A model generated the notes under the pieces. That model did not search any database and was not told the DNA's origin. It saw only the letters and a list, made by a program, of their open reading frames with translations. DNA of 48,435 nt from Gilliamella sp. App4-10. GTDB lineage: Bacteria > Pseudomonadota > Gammaproteobacteria > Enterobacterales > Orbaceae. A program made the position numbers and the translations under genes. Positions 20,297 through 29,849 of this stretch are shown here, piece by piece (position 1 is the stretch's first letter; each line of letters opens with the position of its first letter). The stretch spans positions 1 to 48,435 of the forward strand of contig NZ_LZGS01000008.1 in NCBI RefSeq assembly GCF_001690495.1. Reading direction: 5' to 3'.

Positions 20297-20466
20297 TAAA
20301 TTTTTCCTGTAATATTAATAACAATATCCTATCATACCCCGCTATTTCGTCAAATCATACCAGATGATTAATTATGCATTTTACTTATATTCTTATAAAA
20401 TTTTGTAAAAAATTTTCAGGAAAGTATGTGTTTTAGTATAAAATAAAATCTTATACTTATTTTAAT

Positions 20467-20496
20467 ACCGTTTTATATATAACCGTTTTATATATA
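20467..20496. repeat. Perfect tandem duplication of a 15-bp unit
   Basis: The unit ACCGTTTTATATATA occurs twice back to back (20467-20481, 20482-20496). The second copy runs into a perfect TATAAT at 20495-20500, so the duplication abuts a likely -10 element for rlmC. Confidence 0.7.
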
Positions 20497-20529
20497 TAAT
20501 TGCTCATTATAAAAAAGGGTTTTATCGCA

Positions 20530-21678
20530 ATGCAATGTCGTTTTTATCAGCAGAAAAAATGTTTATCTTGTCAGTGGATGGATAAACCCTATCATACACA
20601 ACTAGCAGAAAAACAAAATAATCTGTTACAACAATTAACCCAATTTAAACCTAATGATGTTGCAGCTCCGTTTGCTAGTAATGAATTTGCTTTCCGTAAT
20701 AAAGCAAAAATGGCGGTGTTAGGCACCGTTGAAAGACCTATTTTAGGGATACAAACAGATAAGCAGATAGTCGATTTATGTGATTGCCCTCTTTACTCAA
20801 ATAGTATGCAAAATATCCTAAAACTTGTTCGAACTTTCATCCGTAAACAGGAGCTTGTGCCTTATAATATTAATAAGCGGAAGGGAGAGTTGAAATTTGT
20901 TATAGTTACTGAAAGTAAAGAGAATAATACAAGCTGTTTTATGTTGCGATTTGTTTTAAAATCGCACAAATTTGTCGAGAAAATAAATAATTCTTTTAAA
21001 CAATTACAAGATAAAATACAAAACTTAAAGGTCATTTCAATAAATATCCAACCTAATCATGCAGCTATTTTAGAAGGGGAAAAAGAGTTAGTTTTAACCG
21101 ATACCTCATTTTTACCTATGACATTAAATGGCGTTCCGCTTTTCATTAAGCCTAAAAGTTTTTTTCAAACAAACAGTTATGTTGCCAGCAATCTTTATAA
21201 AACTGCAAGTGACTGGGTCACAAATTTATCTATTCACTCAATTTGGGATTTGTTTTGTGGTGTAGGTGGTTTTGGCTTAAGTTGTGTTAGTCTTAATACT
21301 AAAAGTGTTATCCAACTGACAGGTATTGAAATTAGTTCAGACGCAATTGAGTGCGCAACTCAATCAGCAGAACAGTTAGGCTTTAACCAATTATTTTTTA
21401 AATCCTTTGATGCCACACAATATGCGACAGCTCAACAAAATGTACCTGATTTAGTGCTACTTAATCCTCCAAGACGAGGAGCTGGCAAAACACTTATGCA
21501 GTATTTGGAGCAAATAGCACCTAATTATATTATGTATTCAAGTTGCAACTTATTTTCATTAATTGATGATTTAACATTATTATCAAATTATCAAATCCAA
21601 AAAGTGCAGTTATTTGACATGTTTCCACATACCTCGCATATGGAAGTGTTAGTTTTACTACAAAGGAAAGATAAATAA
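20530..21678 (+). CDS. rlmC: 23S rRNA (uracil-747-C5)-methyltransferase RlmC
   Basis: SAM-dependent methylation of U747 in 23S rRNA. The 382 residues have an N-terminal iron-sulfur cysteine set (C3, C11, C14 and a fourth in CDCPLY), a TRAM-less N-domain as in E. coli RlmC, and a C-terminal Rossmann domain with DLFCGVGGFGL (SAM), TGIEIS, NPPRRG, the catalytic YSSCN cysteine and DMFPHTSHMEVLVLL with the terminal catalytic Glu. ATG 20530 is chosen because MQCRFYQQKKCLSCQW aligns with the E. coli start; the open frame reaches 10 codons upstream. RumA/RlmD would carry a TRAM domain and be longer, so RlmC is the better call. Confidence 0.94.
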   Translation: MQCRFYQQKKCLSCQWMDKPYHTQLAEKQNNLLQQLTQFKPNDVAAPFASNEFAFRNKAKMAVLGTVERPILGIQTDKQIVDLCDCPLYSNSMQNILKLVRTFIRKQELVPYNINKRKGELKFVIVTESKENNTSCFMLRFVLKSHKFVEKINNSFKQLQDKIQNLKVISINIQPNHAAILEGEKELVLTDTSFLPMTLNGVPLFIKPKSFFQTNSYVASNLYKTASDWVTNLSIHSIWDLFCGVGGFGLSCVSLNTKSVIQLTGIEISSDAIECATQSAEQLGFNQLFFKSFDATQYATAQQNVPDLVLLNPPRRGAGKTLMQYLEQIAPNYIMYSSCNLFSLIDDLTLLSNYQIQKVQLFDMFPHTSHMEVLVLLQRKDK

Positions 21679-21834
21679 TCCAATAATAAACACTATAACG
21701 TAATATTCTATGCAATGGTTGGTCTTTTAAAACGAAGTCAAACATTTAAGTTTAATTTAACTGTAATAAAAATAGGAGATTACGGTTTTATTAATGTCTT
21801 TTCTCCAAGATAAATTTGTTTTTTATTTTAAGGG

Positions 21835-21862
21835 TTGTCATAAATTCACCCACCGTTAATAT
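21835..21862 (+). promoter_or_regulatory. Candidate sigma70 promoter for gshA
   Basis: TTGTCA (21835-21840), a 16-nt spacer and TAATAT (21857-21862) lie about 56 nt before the gshA start. A strong AAGGAAG ribosome-binding site follows. Confidence 0.45.
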
Positions 21863-21917
21863 TAAATTATGTTAATATAAAAGTATTAAATAATTTCATT
21901 TTAAGGAAGCGAAAAAT

Positions 21918-23489
21918 ATGATTCCTGACGTCTCAAAAGCACTTAATTGGTTAGAAAAACACTATACCATTTTACAAGGTATTCAACGTGGTATTGAACG
22001 TGAAACTTTACGCATTTTGCCTGATGGATCATTGTCGAAAACGCCATTTCCTTCGAAAATTGGTGCAGCATTAACGCATCCTTGGATAACAACTGATTTT
22101 GCTGAATCGATGTTAGAATTTATCACACCAGTTAATACCAATCTTGATTATATGTTAACGTTTTTACGGGATTTGCATCGTTATGCTAGCGTAAATATTG
22201 GTGATGAAATGATGTGGCCTTTAAGTATGCCTTGTTTTGTTGCAAACGAGGAAGATATTATCCTTGCACAATATGGTACTTCTAATGAAGGGCTCTTTAA
22301 GACGATTTATCGTCAAGGGTTAAAAAATCGTTATGGTGCAATGATGCAGACCATTTCGGGTGTTCATTATAATTTTTCGTTACCAACCGCATTTTGGCAG
22401 GCAAAAGAAGGTATAAAAAACACCGAAGAAGGTAAAGCAGTTATTTCTGAAGGTTATTTTACCTTAATACGTAATTATTATCGTTTTGGTTGGGTTATTC
22501 CTTATTTATTTGGTGCATCACCATCGATGTGTTCTTCATTTATCCAAGATCCACAAAAAGCCCAAGCCTTTATTAAACAAACAAATGGTAATTGTTATTT
22601 ACCTTATGCAACCTCTTTAAGATTAAGTGATATTGGATATACCAATAATGCCCAAAAACAGCTTGGTATTACTTTTAACCATTTAGATACATATGTTGCA
22701 GGACTAAAACGTGCAACGCAAACAAAATCAATAGAATTTGCCAAATTGGGCATTAAAATTGATGATCACTATCGTCAATTAAATGATAATGTATTGCAAA
22801 TTGAAAATGAATTTTACGGGCCAATTAGACCTAAAAGAGTCGCAATGATAGGGGAGTCGCCGTCGGATGCACTTTTACGTGGTGGTATTGAATATATTGA
22901 AGTACGCGCATTAGATGTTAATCCATTTTCACCGGTGGGGATTACTGAAGAACAGATACGATTTATCGATCTGTTTTTAATTTGGTGTGCACTAGCACCA
23001 GCGCCTGAAATGAGCAGTCAAGAACTTGAGTGTGCCAAATTAAATTGGAATAGGGTCATAATGGAAGGACGAAAACCAGGGCTTGAAATTGGTATTGGTT
23101 GCAATAGCTATCGCGAACCTTTGGCCAAAGTTGGACACCAATTATTCAAAGATTTATTACGTGTTGCTAATGTTTTAGATCATCAAGATGATAAGCAGAG
23201 TTACCGTAATGTTTGTGAGCGTTTAGATTTAATGTTTGAGCAACCTGAATTAACTTTATCAGCTAGAACACTACAAGCAATAAGTGACTTAGGGACAGCA
23301 AAATTTGGTTTAGCTTTAGCAAGTCAATATAAAAAACAACTTATGGCTGAACCTTTAGCATTATTAACTGAAAGTGATTTTGTACAACAACGCAATTTAT
23401 CTATTGAAAAACAGGTAAAGAAAGAAAAGGGTGATACTTTATCTTTTGATGAATACTTGAAGAAAAAATTGAATCAAAAAAATGTTTAA
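21918..23489 (+). CDS. gshA: Glutamate-cysteine ligase, gamma-proteobacterial type
   Basis: First and rate-limiting step of glutathione synthesis, joining glutamate and cysteine with ATP. Its 523 residues match the E. coli type (518): [88 protein letters not shown] and RKPGLEIG. The ATG has AAGGAAG 9 nt upstream. yafD overlaps its 3' end by 8 bp, so the two are co-transcribed. gshB is not in the window, but gloB nearby encodes a glutathione-dependent enzyme. Confidence 0.96.
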   Translation: MIPDVSKALNWLEKHYTILQGIQRGIERETLRILPDGSLSKTPFPSKIGAALTHPWITTDFAESMLEFITPVNTNLDYMLTFLRDLHRYASVNIGDEMMWPLSMPCFVANEEDIILAQYGTSNEGLFKTIYRQGLKNRYGAMMQTISGVHYNFSLPTAFWQAKEGIKNTEEGKAVISEGYFTLIRNYYRFGWVIPYLFGASPSMCSSFIQDPQKAQAFIKQTNGNCYLPYATSLRLSDIGYTNNAQKQLGITFNHLDTYVAGLKRATQTKSIEFAKLGIKIDDHYRQLNDNVLQIENEFYGPIRPKRVAMIGESPSDALLRGGIEYIEVRALDVNPFSPVGITEEQIRFIDLFLIWCALAPAPEMSSQELECAKLNWNRVIMEGRKPGLEIGIGCNSYREPLAKVGHQLFKDLLRVANVLDHQDDKQSYRNVCERLDLMFEQPELTLSARTLQAISDLGTAKFGLALASQYKKQLMAEPLALLTESDFVQQRNLSIEKQVKKEKGDTLSFDEYLKKKLNQKNV

Positions 23490-24270
23490 AAACCGATATT
23501 ATACTTTACGATATCAGGCAAGCAATGAAGTGGACTTGATCTTGCCTAATCAACAAATAATAGTTAATAAACCGTTAATCGATCACACACCATTTTCGAT
23601 TTTAGTTTGGAATATTTTTAAACAAAAAAGAGCTAATTGTATTAATATACTCAAACAATATGCTGATAAAACTAAACTAATTTTATTACAAGAAGCCCAA
23701 GCAACATCACCGTTGCTTAATTTTATTTCACAACATAATAAAATTGCAGATCATGTCCCAGCATATTGTTTTAACGATATTTATGTTGGAGTAATGACAA
23801 TTTCTAATTCATTACCAACCTCACTTTTTTCTTTTAGAGAAAGGGAGCCATTAATCCGTGTATCTAAATCTGCTTTGATTACTATTTATCCTATTAGTAA
23901 TTCCAAACAGCAATTATTAGTTGCTAATATGCATGCTGTTAATTTCAGTATTGGAGTAAAAGCCTACCGACAGCAAATGCATATGCTATTAAATCGAATA
24001 AAAGAGCATAATGGCCCTATTATTTTGGCGGGTGATTTTAATGCTTGGAGCAAGCAGCGATTGCATTTGTTGTATCAATTTGTACGTTCATTTGAACTTA
24101 AGTCAGTTAATTTTTCAGTTGATATGCGAAAGACATTTATGGGTAGACCGCTTGATTTTGTTTTTTATCGCGGATTACAACTTAACACAGCTGAAATTAT
24201 TAGCACAACCGCATCAGATCATAATCCATTATTAGCAAATTTTAGATTGGATTCGCATTGGCAAGATTAA
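23482..24270 (+). CDS. yafD: YafD-like endonuclease/exonuclease/phosphatase-fold protein
   Basis: A 262-residue EEP-superfamily protein closely following E. coli YafD. The motifs are [14 protein letters not shown] (metal Asn), LILLQEAQ (metal Glu), [22 protein letters not shown] (Asp and Asn), [12 protein letters not shown] and [11 protein letters not shown] (catalytic His). Metal and catalytic residues of the fold are all present, so an active phosphodiesterase is likely; the substrate is unknown. The start lies inside gshA (8-bp overlap) and the 3' end overlaps convergent mltD by 29 bp. Confidence 0.9.
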   Translation: MFKNRYYTLRYQASNEVDLILPNQQIIVNKPLIDHTPFSILVWNIFKQKRANCINILKQYADKTKLILLQEAQATSPLLNFISQHNKIADHVPAYCFNDIYVGVMTISNSLPTSLFSFREREPLIRVSKSALITIYPISNSKQQLLVANMHAVNFSIGVKAYRQQMHMLLNRIKEHNGPIILAGDFNAWSKQRLHLLYQFVRSFELKSVNFSVDMRKTFMGRPLDFVFYRGLQLNTAEIISTTASDHNPLLANFRLDSHWQD

Positions 24271-25483
24271 TTGTTAAGACATCACCTTCTTGGACTCTAG
24301 AATTTTTTAAATTATTCCATTCCAATATATCGGTAATTTTCACGCGGTAATTTTTAGCTATCGAATAAAGGCTATCTCCAGCTTTGACAAGATAAGCAAT
24401 TTTTCTTACATTTCTTGCGCGATCATCTTTATTAGTAATTCTGTTGTATTGAATTGAATCTGAGCTATTAAATTCAAATGGCATATTACCATGTGGAATA
24501 TCTTGTAAAAGTTCGGTAATTTCATTTGCAACAAGATTTTCTGCTTGTAACTTTTTAAATAAAGTTTCAGCATGAGCATAAGGAATAAGTAAATGGAAAG
24601 GCCCACTTACAGTTTGTTTCACATATCCTGCATTATATGACGTTAGCTCATTGAGTGATATTCCTGTGTAATTTGCAATTTTAGCTAATGAAATATTTTT
24701 TGACATATCAATTCTAACAAGTGAATTTTCATAATTACAATCAGGTAACTTTATACCATAGCGTTTATTATTTTTAACAATATCAATTATTGCTAAAATC
24801 TTAGGGACATAATGCATGGTTTCCGTTGGTAAATCTAGCGACCAATAATTAACAGGTAACCCTTTTGCTTGATTTTTTTCAATAGCTCTTCTTATACGAC
24901 CTTCCCCCGCATTATAAGCGGCAAGTGTTAATAGCCAATCGCCATTAAAACGATTATTTAAATTCTGTAACAATGAAATTGCAGAGTTAGTGGAAGCTAT
25001 TAGATCGCGACGTGCATCAAATGAACTATTGTGTAGTAATCCATACTCTCTCGCTGTAACTGGCACAAATTGCCATAATCCTGCAGCTTGTGCTGGTGAT
25101 GTTGCAAGTGGATCATAAGCACTTTCGATAAGAGGGATTAAGGCCAGTTCAACTGGTAAATTGTTTTTATAAAGTTGATTGATAATGTAATAAACGTAAG
25201 GCTCAGAACGTAAGGCAGTCGCTTCGAATCCTTGAGGATTACGTAATAAACGCTCCCTTTCAGCTATAACTCGGCTATTTTCAGGCACATTAACGTCAAT
25301 TTGATTAAGCATAAACTGCCAAGGGTTTTGAGTTATAGATACATAATTACTGGAACTATTTCTATTATTTTTCGCTGTATTTTTTGAATACTTTATTCTA
25401 ACAACAGCATTATGTCGTGGTCCATGATTTTGACATGCGACTAAAAATGAACATAATATTGTAAATATTAATAATTTCTTCAT
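24242..25483 (-). CDS. mltD: Membrane-bound lytic murein transglycosylase D, single LysM
   Basis: Cleaves peptidoglycan glycan strands to anhydro-muropeptides. The 413-residue lipoprotein has a signal ending in LVAC (acylated C17). The goose-lysozyme-like SLT domain has the catalytic Glu in LIESAYDPLATSPAQAAGLWQF (E120), NLNNRFNGDWLLTLAAYNAGEG and the YVPKILAI block. One LysM domain (about 365-408) ends the protein, where E. coli MltD (452 residues) has two. The stop is 29 bp inside convergent yafD, and gloB lies upstream on the same strand (42 bp), as in E. coli. Confidence 0.94.
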   Translation of the reverse strand: MKKLLIFTILCSFLVACQNHGPRHNAVVRIKYSKNTAKNNRNSSSNYVSITQNPWQFMLNQIDVNVPENSRVIAERERLLRNPQGFEATALRSEPYVYYIINQLYKNNLPVELALIPLIESAYDPLATSPAQAAGLWQFVPVTAREYGLLHNSSFDARRDLIASTNSAISLLQNLNNRFNGDWLLTLAAYNAGEGRIRRAIEKNQAKGLPVNYWSLDLPTETMHYVPKILAIIDIVKNNKRYGIKLPDCNYENSLVRIDMSKNISLAKIANYTGISLNELTSYNAGYVKQTVSGPFHLLIPYAHAETLFKKLQAENLVANEITELLQDIPHGNMPFEFNSSDSIQYNRITNKDDRARNVRKIAYLVKAGDSLYSIAKNYRVKITDILEWNNLKNSRVQEGDVLTINLANANPI

Positions 25484-25525
25484 TATATTGTTAATTTATT
25501 CGTTGTTTTAAGCTGCCTATTATAA

Positions 25526-26254
25526 CTAAAAAATATCCTTTTGGCTTCTAAAAAAAGCAAACAACTCTAACTCACTGTTAAAATTAAATTTATTTTGCAA
25601 TTTTTTTTCGTCACATCTTAAAAAGATATTGATTTGTTTTTCATTTAATAAAGTAGATGGTAAGGACATCGATTTTTTAGCAATAAATTTTAAATATTTA
25701 TTAATATATTCATCTTCTGGAATCATATTTTGCGCAAACTCTAAATTGGATAAAGTGTATTCGTGCCCAGCACAAATAAGTGTTTCATTGGGTAAATTTT
25801 TTAATTTATTTAATGAATCTAGCATTTGTTGATAAGTACCTTCAAAAACTCTTCCACAACCAGCTGAAAATAAAGTATCACCAGAAAACAAATAAGGGCA
25901 ACAATAATAAGCTAAATGCCCAAGAGTATGTCCTGGTACTGTTATAACATCAAAGTTAAAATTACCAACACATATATTAGTTTGATTAATAAGATGATTG
26001 ATTGGTAAATCGATTTCACGAGAACCATAAACCTCTATATCCGGATATCGAGTTTTTAATTCTTTCACACCGCCAGTGTGATCAATATGGTGATGGGTTA
26101 GTAAAATTCCAATAGGTGATAATTTATGTTTGTTAAGATAATTAATCACAGGCTCGGTTTCACCAGGATCAATAATCACGGCTTGATTATCTGTATTAGT
26201 TATAATCCAAATATAGTTATCTTTTAAAGATGCAATGCTATTAATTTGATACAT
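25526..26254 (-). CDS. gloB: Hydroxyacylglutathione hydrolase (glyoxalase II)
   Basis: Second step of methylglyoxal detoxification: hydrolyses S-lactoylglutathione to lactate and glutathione. The 242-residue metallo-beta-lactamase fold has the dinuclear site LLTHHHIDHTGG (H54, H56, D58, H59), VPGHTLGHLAYY, LFSGDTLFSAGCGRVFEG (bridging Asp) and CAGHEYTLSNLEF. The C-terminal glutathione-binding region is slightly shorter than in E. coli (251 residues). It sits between mltD and rnhA as in E. coli, but yafS, present between gloB and rnhA there, is absent. Confidence 0.94.
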   Translation of the reverse strand: MYQINSIASLKDNYIWIITNTDNQAVIIDPGETEPVINYLNKHKLSPIGILLTHHHIDHTGGVKELKTRYPDIEVYGSREIDLPINHLINQTNICVGNFNFDVITVPGHTLGHLAYYCCPYLFSGDTLFSAGCGRVFEGTYQQMLDSLNKLKNLPNETLICAGHEYTLSNLEFAQNMIPEDEYINKYLKFIAKKSMSLPSTLLNEKQINIFLRCDEKKLQNKFNFNSELELFAFFRSQKDIF

Positions 26255-26350
26255 ATTAGTTTTTTACCATCAGTTATGAGTTAATTCTTTAAATTAAAAG
26301 CAATTAACCTTATTTAGGTTGAATAAAAAATGTTTTATTTCATAAATTAA

Positions 26351-26821
26351 TTATGTATAGATATTTTCAAATATTGTGTCTTGCAAAGTAGGGGATTGAG
26401 CTTGGGTTTTAGCTATAATATCACAACGTTCGTTTTCAATATGTCCAGCATGACCTTTGACCCAAATCCACTCAATTTGATGTTTTTTAACAGCATCGTC
26501 AAGCCTTATCCATAAATCAATATTTTTTACTGGTTGTTTATTAGCTGTTTTCCAACCATTTTTTTTCCAACCGTGTATCCAATTGATAATTCCATTTCGT
26601 AAATACTGACTATCGGAATATAACTCAATTTGACAAGGCAGCTTTAATTGTTCTAAAGCAACAATTGCAGCTAATAATTCCATTCTATTATTCGTTGTTT
26701 TAAAAAAGCCTTCCGATAATATTTTTTCAGTTTGTTTATATTTTAAAATAGCGGCATAACCACCAGGACCGGGGTTACCAAGGCAAGAACCATCTGTATA
26801 GATTTCGATTTTTTTTAACAT
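26351..26821 (-). CDS. rnhA: Ribonuclease HI
   Basis: Degrades the RNA strand of RNA-DNA hybrids. It has 156 residues with the four catalytic carboxylates at exactly the E. coli positions: D10 ([12 protein letters not shown]), E48 (NNRMELLA), D70 (LYSDSQYL) and D134 (ERCDIIA), plus the basic protrusion [13 protein letters not shown] that binds substrate and H124 in VKGHAGH. It is divergent from dnaQ across 221 bp, the arrangement known from E. coli, where the two promoters face each other. Confidence 0.97.
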   Translation of the reverse strand: MLKKIEIYTDGSCLGNPGPGGYAAILKYKQTEKILSEGFFKTTNNRMELLAAIVALEQLKLPCQIELYSDSQYLRNGIINWIHGWKKNGWKTANKQPVKNIDLWIRLDDAVKKHQIEWIWVKGHAGHIENERCDIIAKTQAQSPTLQDTIFENIYT

Positions 26822-27042
26822 TTTCTGATTTCTTTTATAACTATTGGGGACCTATTTAAATTTGTTGTTTATTTCAATTCAAAATATAATTTAGCAGATC
26901 TTTAATTTATTTCCGTTGTTCTATAATTTGAGCAAATTATCAGTTATCTTCATTTATGAAGGTATCAACATTAAAGGGTTTAGATGCTAAACTATACCAC
27001 TAAAAATGTGTTTCCCCAAAAATTGATATAAAAGAGAAGAAA

Positions 27043-27780
27043 GTGATACATAATTCCACTCGACAAATCGTATTAGATACAGAAACAACTGGTATGAACC
27101 AAGAAGGTAATAATCACTATGAAGGACATAAGATTATTGAAATTGGTGCCGTTGAAATTATTAACCGTCGCTTAACAGGTAATCATTTTCATGTTTACAT
27201 TAACCCAGAACGTTTAATTGATGAAGATGCATTTAAAGTACATGGAATAAGTGACGAGTTTGTTAAAGATAAACCAAGTTTCAAAAATATAGCACATGAT
27301 TTTATTAAGTTTATTGATGGCGCTGAATTAATTATCCACAATGCTTCGTTTGATGTGGGCTTTATGGACTATGAATTTCGTCTTTGCGGACTGGATTTTA
27401 AAACCGCAGAGCATTGTATTGTGACTGATACCTTGGCTATGGCAAGACGCCTATATCCAGGGAAACGTAATAATCTAGATGTATTATGTGAACGCTATCA
27501 GATCGATAATTCTCACCGAACGCTGCATGGTGCATTATTAGATGCCGAGATTTTAGCTGAAGTTTATTTAGCAATGACAGGGGGACAAACGACTTTATCT
27601 TTCAGTTCAGAGGATGATAATGCATTTTCATCTGAATTTAATGCAATAAAAAGAGTAAAACGTAACGGTTTGCCTTTAAAGGTAATCAAAGCAACAAAAG
27701 ATGAGCTTTTTGAACATGAAACTGTTTTAAAAAAAATTGATAAAAAAAGTGGTGGGGCATTATGGAATTTGAACAGGTGA
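27043..27780 (+). CDS. dnaQ: DNA polymerase III epsilon (proofreading) subunit, GTG start
   Basis: 3'-5' proofreading exonuclease of the replicative polymerase core. Its 245 residues have the DEDDh active site: D12 and E14 in VLDTETTG, the Asp of HNASFDVGFM, and the His and Asp of RTLHGALLDAEILAEVYLAMTGGQT. The C-terminal tail after about residue 190 is the flexible segment that binds the alpha subunit and ends KKSGGALWNLNR. The start is GTG at 27043; no upstream ATG exists in frame and the N-terminus aligns with E. coli. tRNA-Asp follows, as aspV follows dnaQ in E. coli. Confidence 0.95.
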   Translation: MIHNSTRQIVLDTETTGMNQEGNNHYEGHKIIEIGAVEIINRRLTGNHFHVYINPERLIDEDAFKVHGISDEFVKDKPSFKNIAHDFIKFIDGAELIIHNASFDVGFMDYEFRLCGLDFKTAEHCIVTDTLAMARRLYPGKRNNLDVLCERYQIDNSHRTLHGALLDAEILAEVYLAMTGGQTTLSFSSEDDNAFSSEFNAIKRVKRNGLPLKVIKATKDELFEHETVLKKIDKKSGGALWNLNR

Positions 27781-27820
27781 TTGCTTTGTAGTCAATTAAA
27801 CGTTAATTTTAAAAATTTTA

Positions 27821-27849
27821 TTGACGATAATAAAAATAATCTTTAATAT
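27821..27849 (+). promoter_or_regulatory. Candidate promoter of tRNA-Asp
   Basis: TTGACG (27821-27826), a 17-nt spacer and TAATAT (27844-27849) are followed by a GC-rich CACGCC stretch resembling the discriminator of stable-RNA promoters. The element lies about 43 nt before the tRNA. Confidence 0.5.
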
Positions 27850-27892
27850 CACGCCTACTTTAATGTTCTACATTAAAACTATCAAATAAAGC

Positions 27893-27969
27893 GGAGCGGT
27901 AGTTCAGTTGGTTAGAATACCTGCCTGTCACGCAGGGGGTCGCGGGTTCGAGCCCCGTCCGTTCCGCCA
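27893..27969 (+). tRNA. tRNA-Asp, anticodon GTC
   Basis: A 77-nt cloverleaf with encoded CCA. The acceptor stem GGAGCGG pairs with CCGTTCC, the D arm contains AGTTGGTTA, the anticodon stem CCTGC/GCAGG flanks CTGTCAC with GTC at 27927-27929, and the T arm has GTTCGAG. It is nearly identical to E. coli tRNA-Asp and lies in the same place, downstream of dnaQ. Confidence 0.98.
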
Positions 27970-28100
27970 ATTCTTTATGAGTATCAATTGATTAAAGAAA
28001 TCGGTAAAAGTACTTCTCATTGCGGTACTCTTTGTGTCAAATTTGCGACGCTTTTCGATAAAGCATTGTCCGAAACTCCTAACAAATGCCTTGAAGACAA

Positions 28101-28370
28101 ATGAGCATATCTTCTAACAGGTATCAGCTTTATTCCACTCTTCTAAAACCTGTAGTGCGTGTGGATGAATGCCATTCATTGAATGTCTATTTGCCCAAGC
28201 ATGCAATCTAAGATGGAGTAGATAGTAATAATAATGTGATTGAATTGTCGGATAATCATTGGTTTTTTACATCTGAAATGCTGACAGGGAAACGATTACC
28301 AATTCATGATAATGATGAATTCATTTTAGTTGATAACGAATTAATAAATACTAAAACTAGACTAATCTAA
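28101..28370 (+). pseudogene. Small decayed ORF inside the tRNA-Asp island
   Basis: A 90-codon plus-strand frame from ATG 28101 to TAA 28370, interrupted by a single in-frame TAA at 28209-28211 (codon 37). Both halves look protein-like and stay in one frame: before the stop, YSTLLKPVVRVDECHSLNVY; after it, VIELSDNHWFFTSEMLTGKR and a C-terminus NTKTRLI. No family is recognised. No good ribosome-binding site precedes the ATG. It is the only coding-like content between the intact and decayed tRNA-Asp copies. Confidence 0.5.
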
Positions 28371-28565
28371 AACGCTATCAATTTTCTATATTCTACAGTA
28401 GAGTATAGCATCACAAAATCGGCAATGTCATCGTTGTTGACGTTGTGGTATATTTGTGTCAATTCCACGCTTTATATAAATTTAATTTACTTTATATTGT
28501 GTCACAATCAAATATTGCAATAGATGCAAATCTTTGTTTTTAATTTTTTTTAATTAAATTACCTT

Positions 28566-28627
28566 TTAGCGTTCTGCCTGTTACGCTGGGGGGCGGGTTC
28601 AAGCCCCCATCCGTTTAATCAATTCTT
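28566..28627 (+). pseudogene. Decayed copy of the 3' half of tRNA-Asp (attachment-site-like)
   Basis: From CTGCCTGTTACGC onward this stretch follows tRNA-Asp from the anticodon stem through the T arm (GGGTTCAAGCCCC) to TCCGTT and then CAATTCTT, which is also the sequence just past the CCA of the real gene. There are about ten differences and short gaps. Nothing 5' of the anticodon stem matches. The duplicated part, 3' half plus a few flanking bases, is what site-specific integration into a tRNA gene leaves behind; a decayed second tRNA gene is the alternative. Confidence 0.65.
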
Positions 28628-28734
28628 CTTCAATTTTATTGTTAGTAAAAGTAAATAAAGCAATATCATATAACTTTATTACTGGAAATGGGATTATAGG
28701 ATAAGTTACCCCGTAACGTTTTATGTTTTTTCAA

Positions 28735-29799
28735 CTAACCATTTCCATTCAAAAGGTCTTTCTTGATTTCTATCGCAAGGAGTGGATTCCACATTGCACC
28801 GGTTGCACTCATGACGGCATCAGCGCCACTGTTAATAAACTGCTGGTAATGTTCATTCGAGCTGACACCACCCACACCAACAATAGCAAATTTTAGCTCC
28901 ATTTGTTTACGATATTTAGCAAGTCGACTTACCATATCTAAGCCAGCCCAACGAATTGCATCACCACAAATTCCACCTTCTTTTCTATTTTCACCTAAGG
29001 CCGGATTGCCTTTAGCATCAACGGGTTTAGCCGATAATGTATTGATTGCGCTTAAACCATCAATAATCGATCCAACACGGGTTAGTAAAGAAATAATTTT
29101 TTCATCATCAGGGAAATAAGCCAGTTTTAAAATAAGAGGACGATCCGGTACAGCAGTTTTAATGGCATTGACAATTCGCTCAACTTTATCTATATCAAAG
29201 CAAAGTAGTTTGCTTGCCCCTTCGTTTGGGCAACTTAAATTTGCCTCAAGAATAGGTGCATTGGTTTCTCGAACTAATTTTGCAGCTAAAGCGTAATCTT
29301 TTTCTATATCGCCATTACCTTGTGTACCTTGAAAACTACCAATTACACATTGTCCATGACTTGCTGTTTTTACAGCGTCTGCCATATCGGGTTGCCAAAT
29401 ATCGGGTGAAAAAGAAGGCACACCAAATGAGTTGGTTATAGATAGTGGCTGTTCATAATTAGTATCAGCTAATACCGTATCTAAATTGCAAGATAATTCA
29501 CCTTTAGGATGGACTGCTAAAACATTAGGTAAAGGATGGCATTTATGAAGTTTAGTTCGTACTGTTTTATATACACATAAATCAAATCCATAAGCAAATG
29601 CTGCTTTGATGTAATTTGCATTTAATAAAGGCCCCGCTGGCATACCGAATGGTAAATTGACATCAACATTTAAAAATTTTGAGGATTTTGTTGAGATTTG
29701 TTGCACTTTATCTAATTGTGTAAAACTTCCAAATGGTCCTTGAGCATAATTATCTTCATAGCTTATACTAGGATTATAAAAAGGTGTCAAAGATTTCAT
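28735..29799 (-). CDS. Dihydroorotate dehydrogenase, class 1-like
   Basis: A 354-residue FMN TIM-barrel enzyme of the PyrD family. Family marks are FGMPAGPLLN, YKTV with the flavin-contacting Lys, HPLPNV, NSFGVPS, ANLSCPNEGAS with the cysteine used as catalytic base in class 1 enzymes (class 2 uses Ser), ILKLAYFPD, INTLSAKP and VGVGGVSSNEHYQQFI. There is no N-terminal membrane-binding segment as in class 2 PyrD, so it is soluble. Class 1A enzymes such as that of Lactococcus reduce fumarate, which fits the fumarate-reductase genes next door. Whether the substrate is truly dihydroorotate is inferred. It has a strong CAGGAGAT ribosome-binding site and a leader with a terminator (see neighbouring entries). 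Confidence 0.82.
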   Translation of the reverse strand: MKSLTPFYNPSISYEDNYAQGPFGSFTQLDKVQQISTKSSKFLNVDVNLPFGMPAGPLLNANYIKAAFAYGFDLCVYKTVRTKLHKCHPLPNVLAVHPKGELSCNLDTVLADTNYEQPLSITNSFGVPSFSPDIWQPDMADAVKTASHGQCVIGSFQGTQGNGDIEKDYALAAKLVRETNAPILEANLSCPNEGASKLLCFDIDKVERIVNAIKTAVPDRPLILKLAYFPDDEKIISLLTRVGSIIDGLSAINTLSAKPVDAKGNPALGENRKEGGICGDAIRWAGLDMVSRLAKYRKQMELKFAIVGVGGVSSNEHYQQFINSGADAVMSATGAMWNPLLAIEIKKDLLNGNG

Positions 29800-29849
29800 A
29801 ATATCTCCTGATTATATGTGTTCTTAAAGTAAAATCGATTATTAATTTG

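Noticed and set aside
27970-28060. Possible terminators just after tRNA-Asp
   Set aside because: Stems of 5-7 bp (AGTAC/GTACT, TTCTTTA/TAAAGAA) with long loops and no T-tract.
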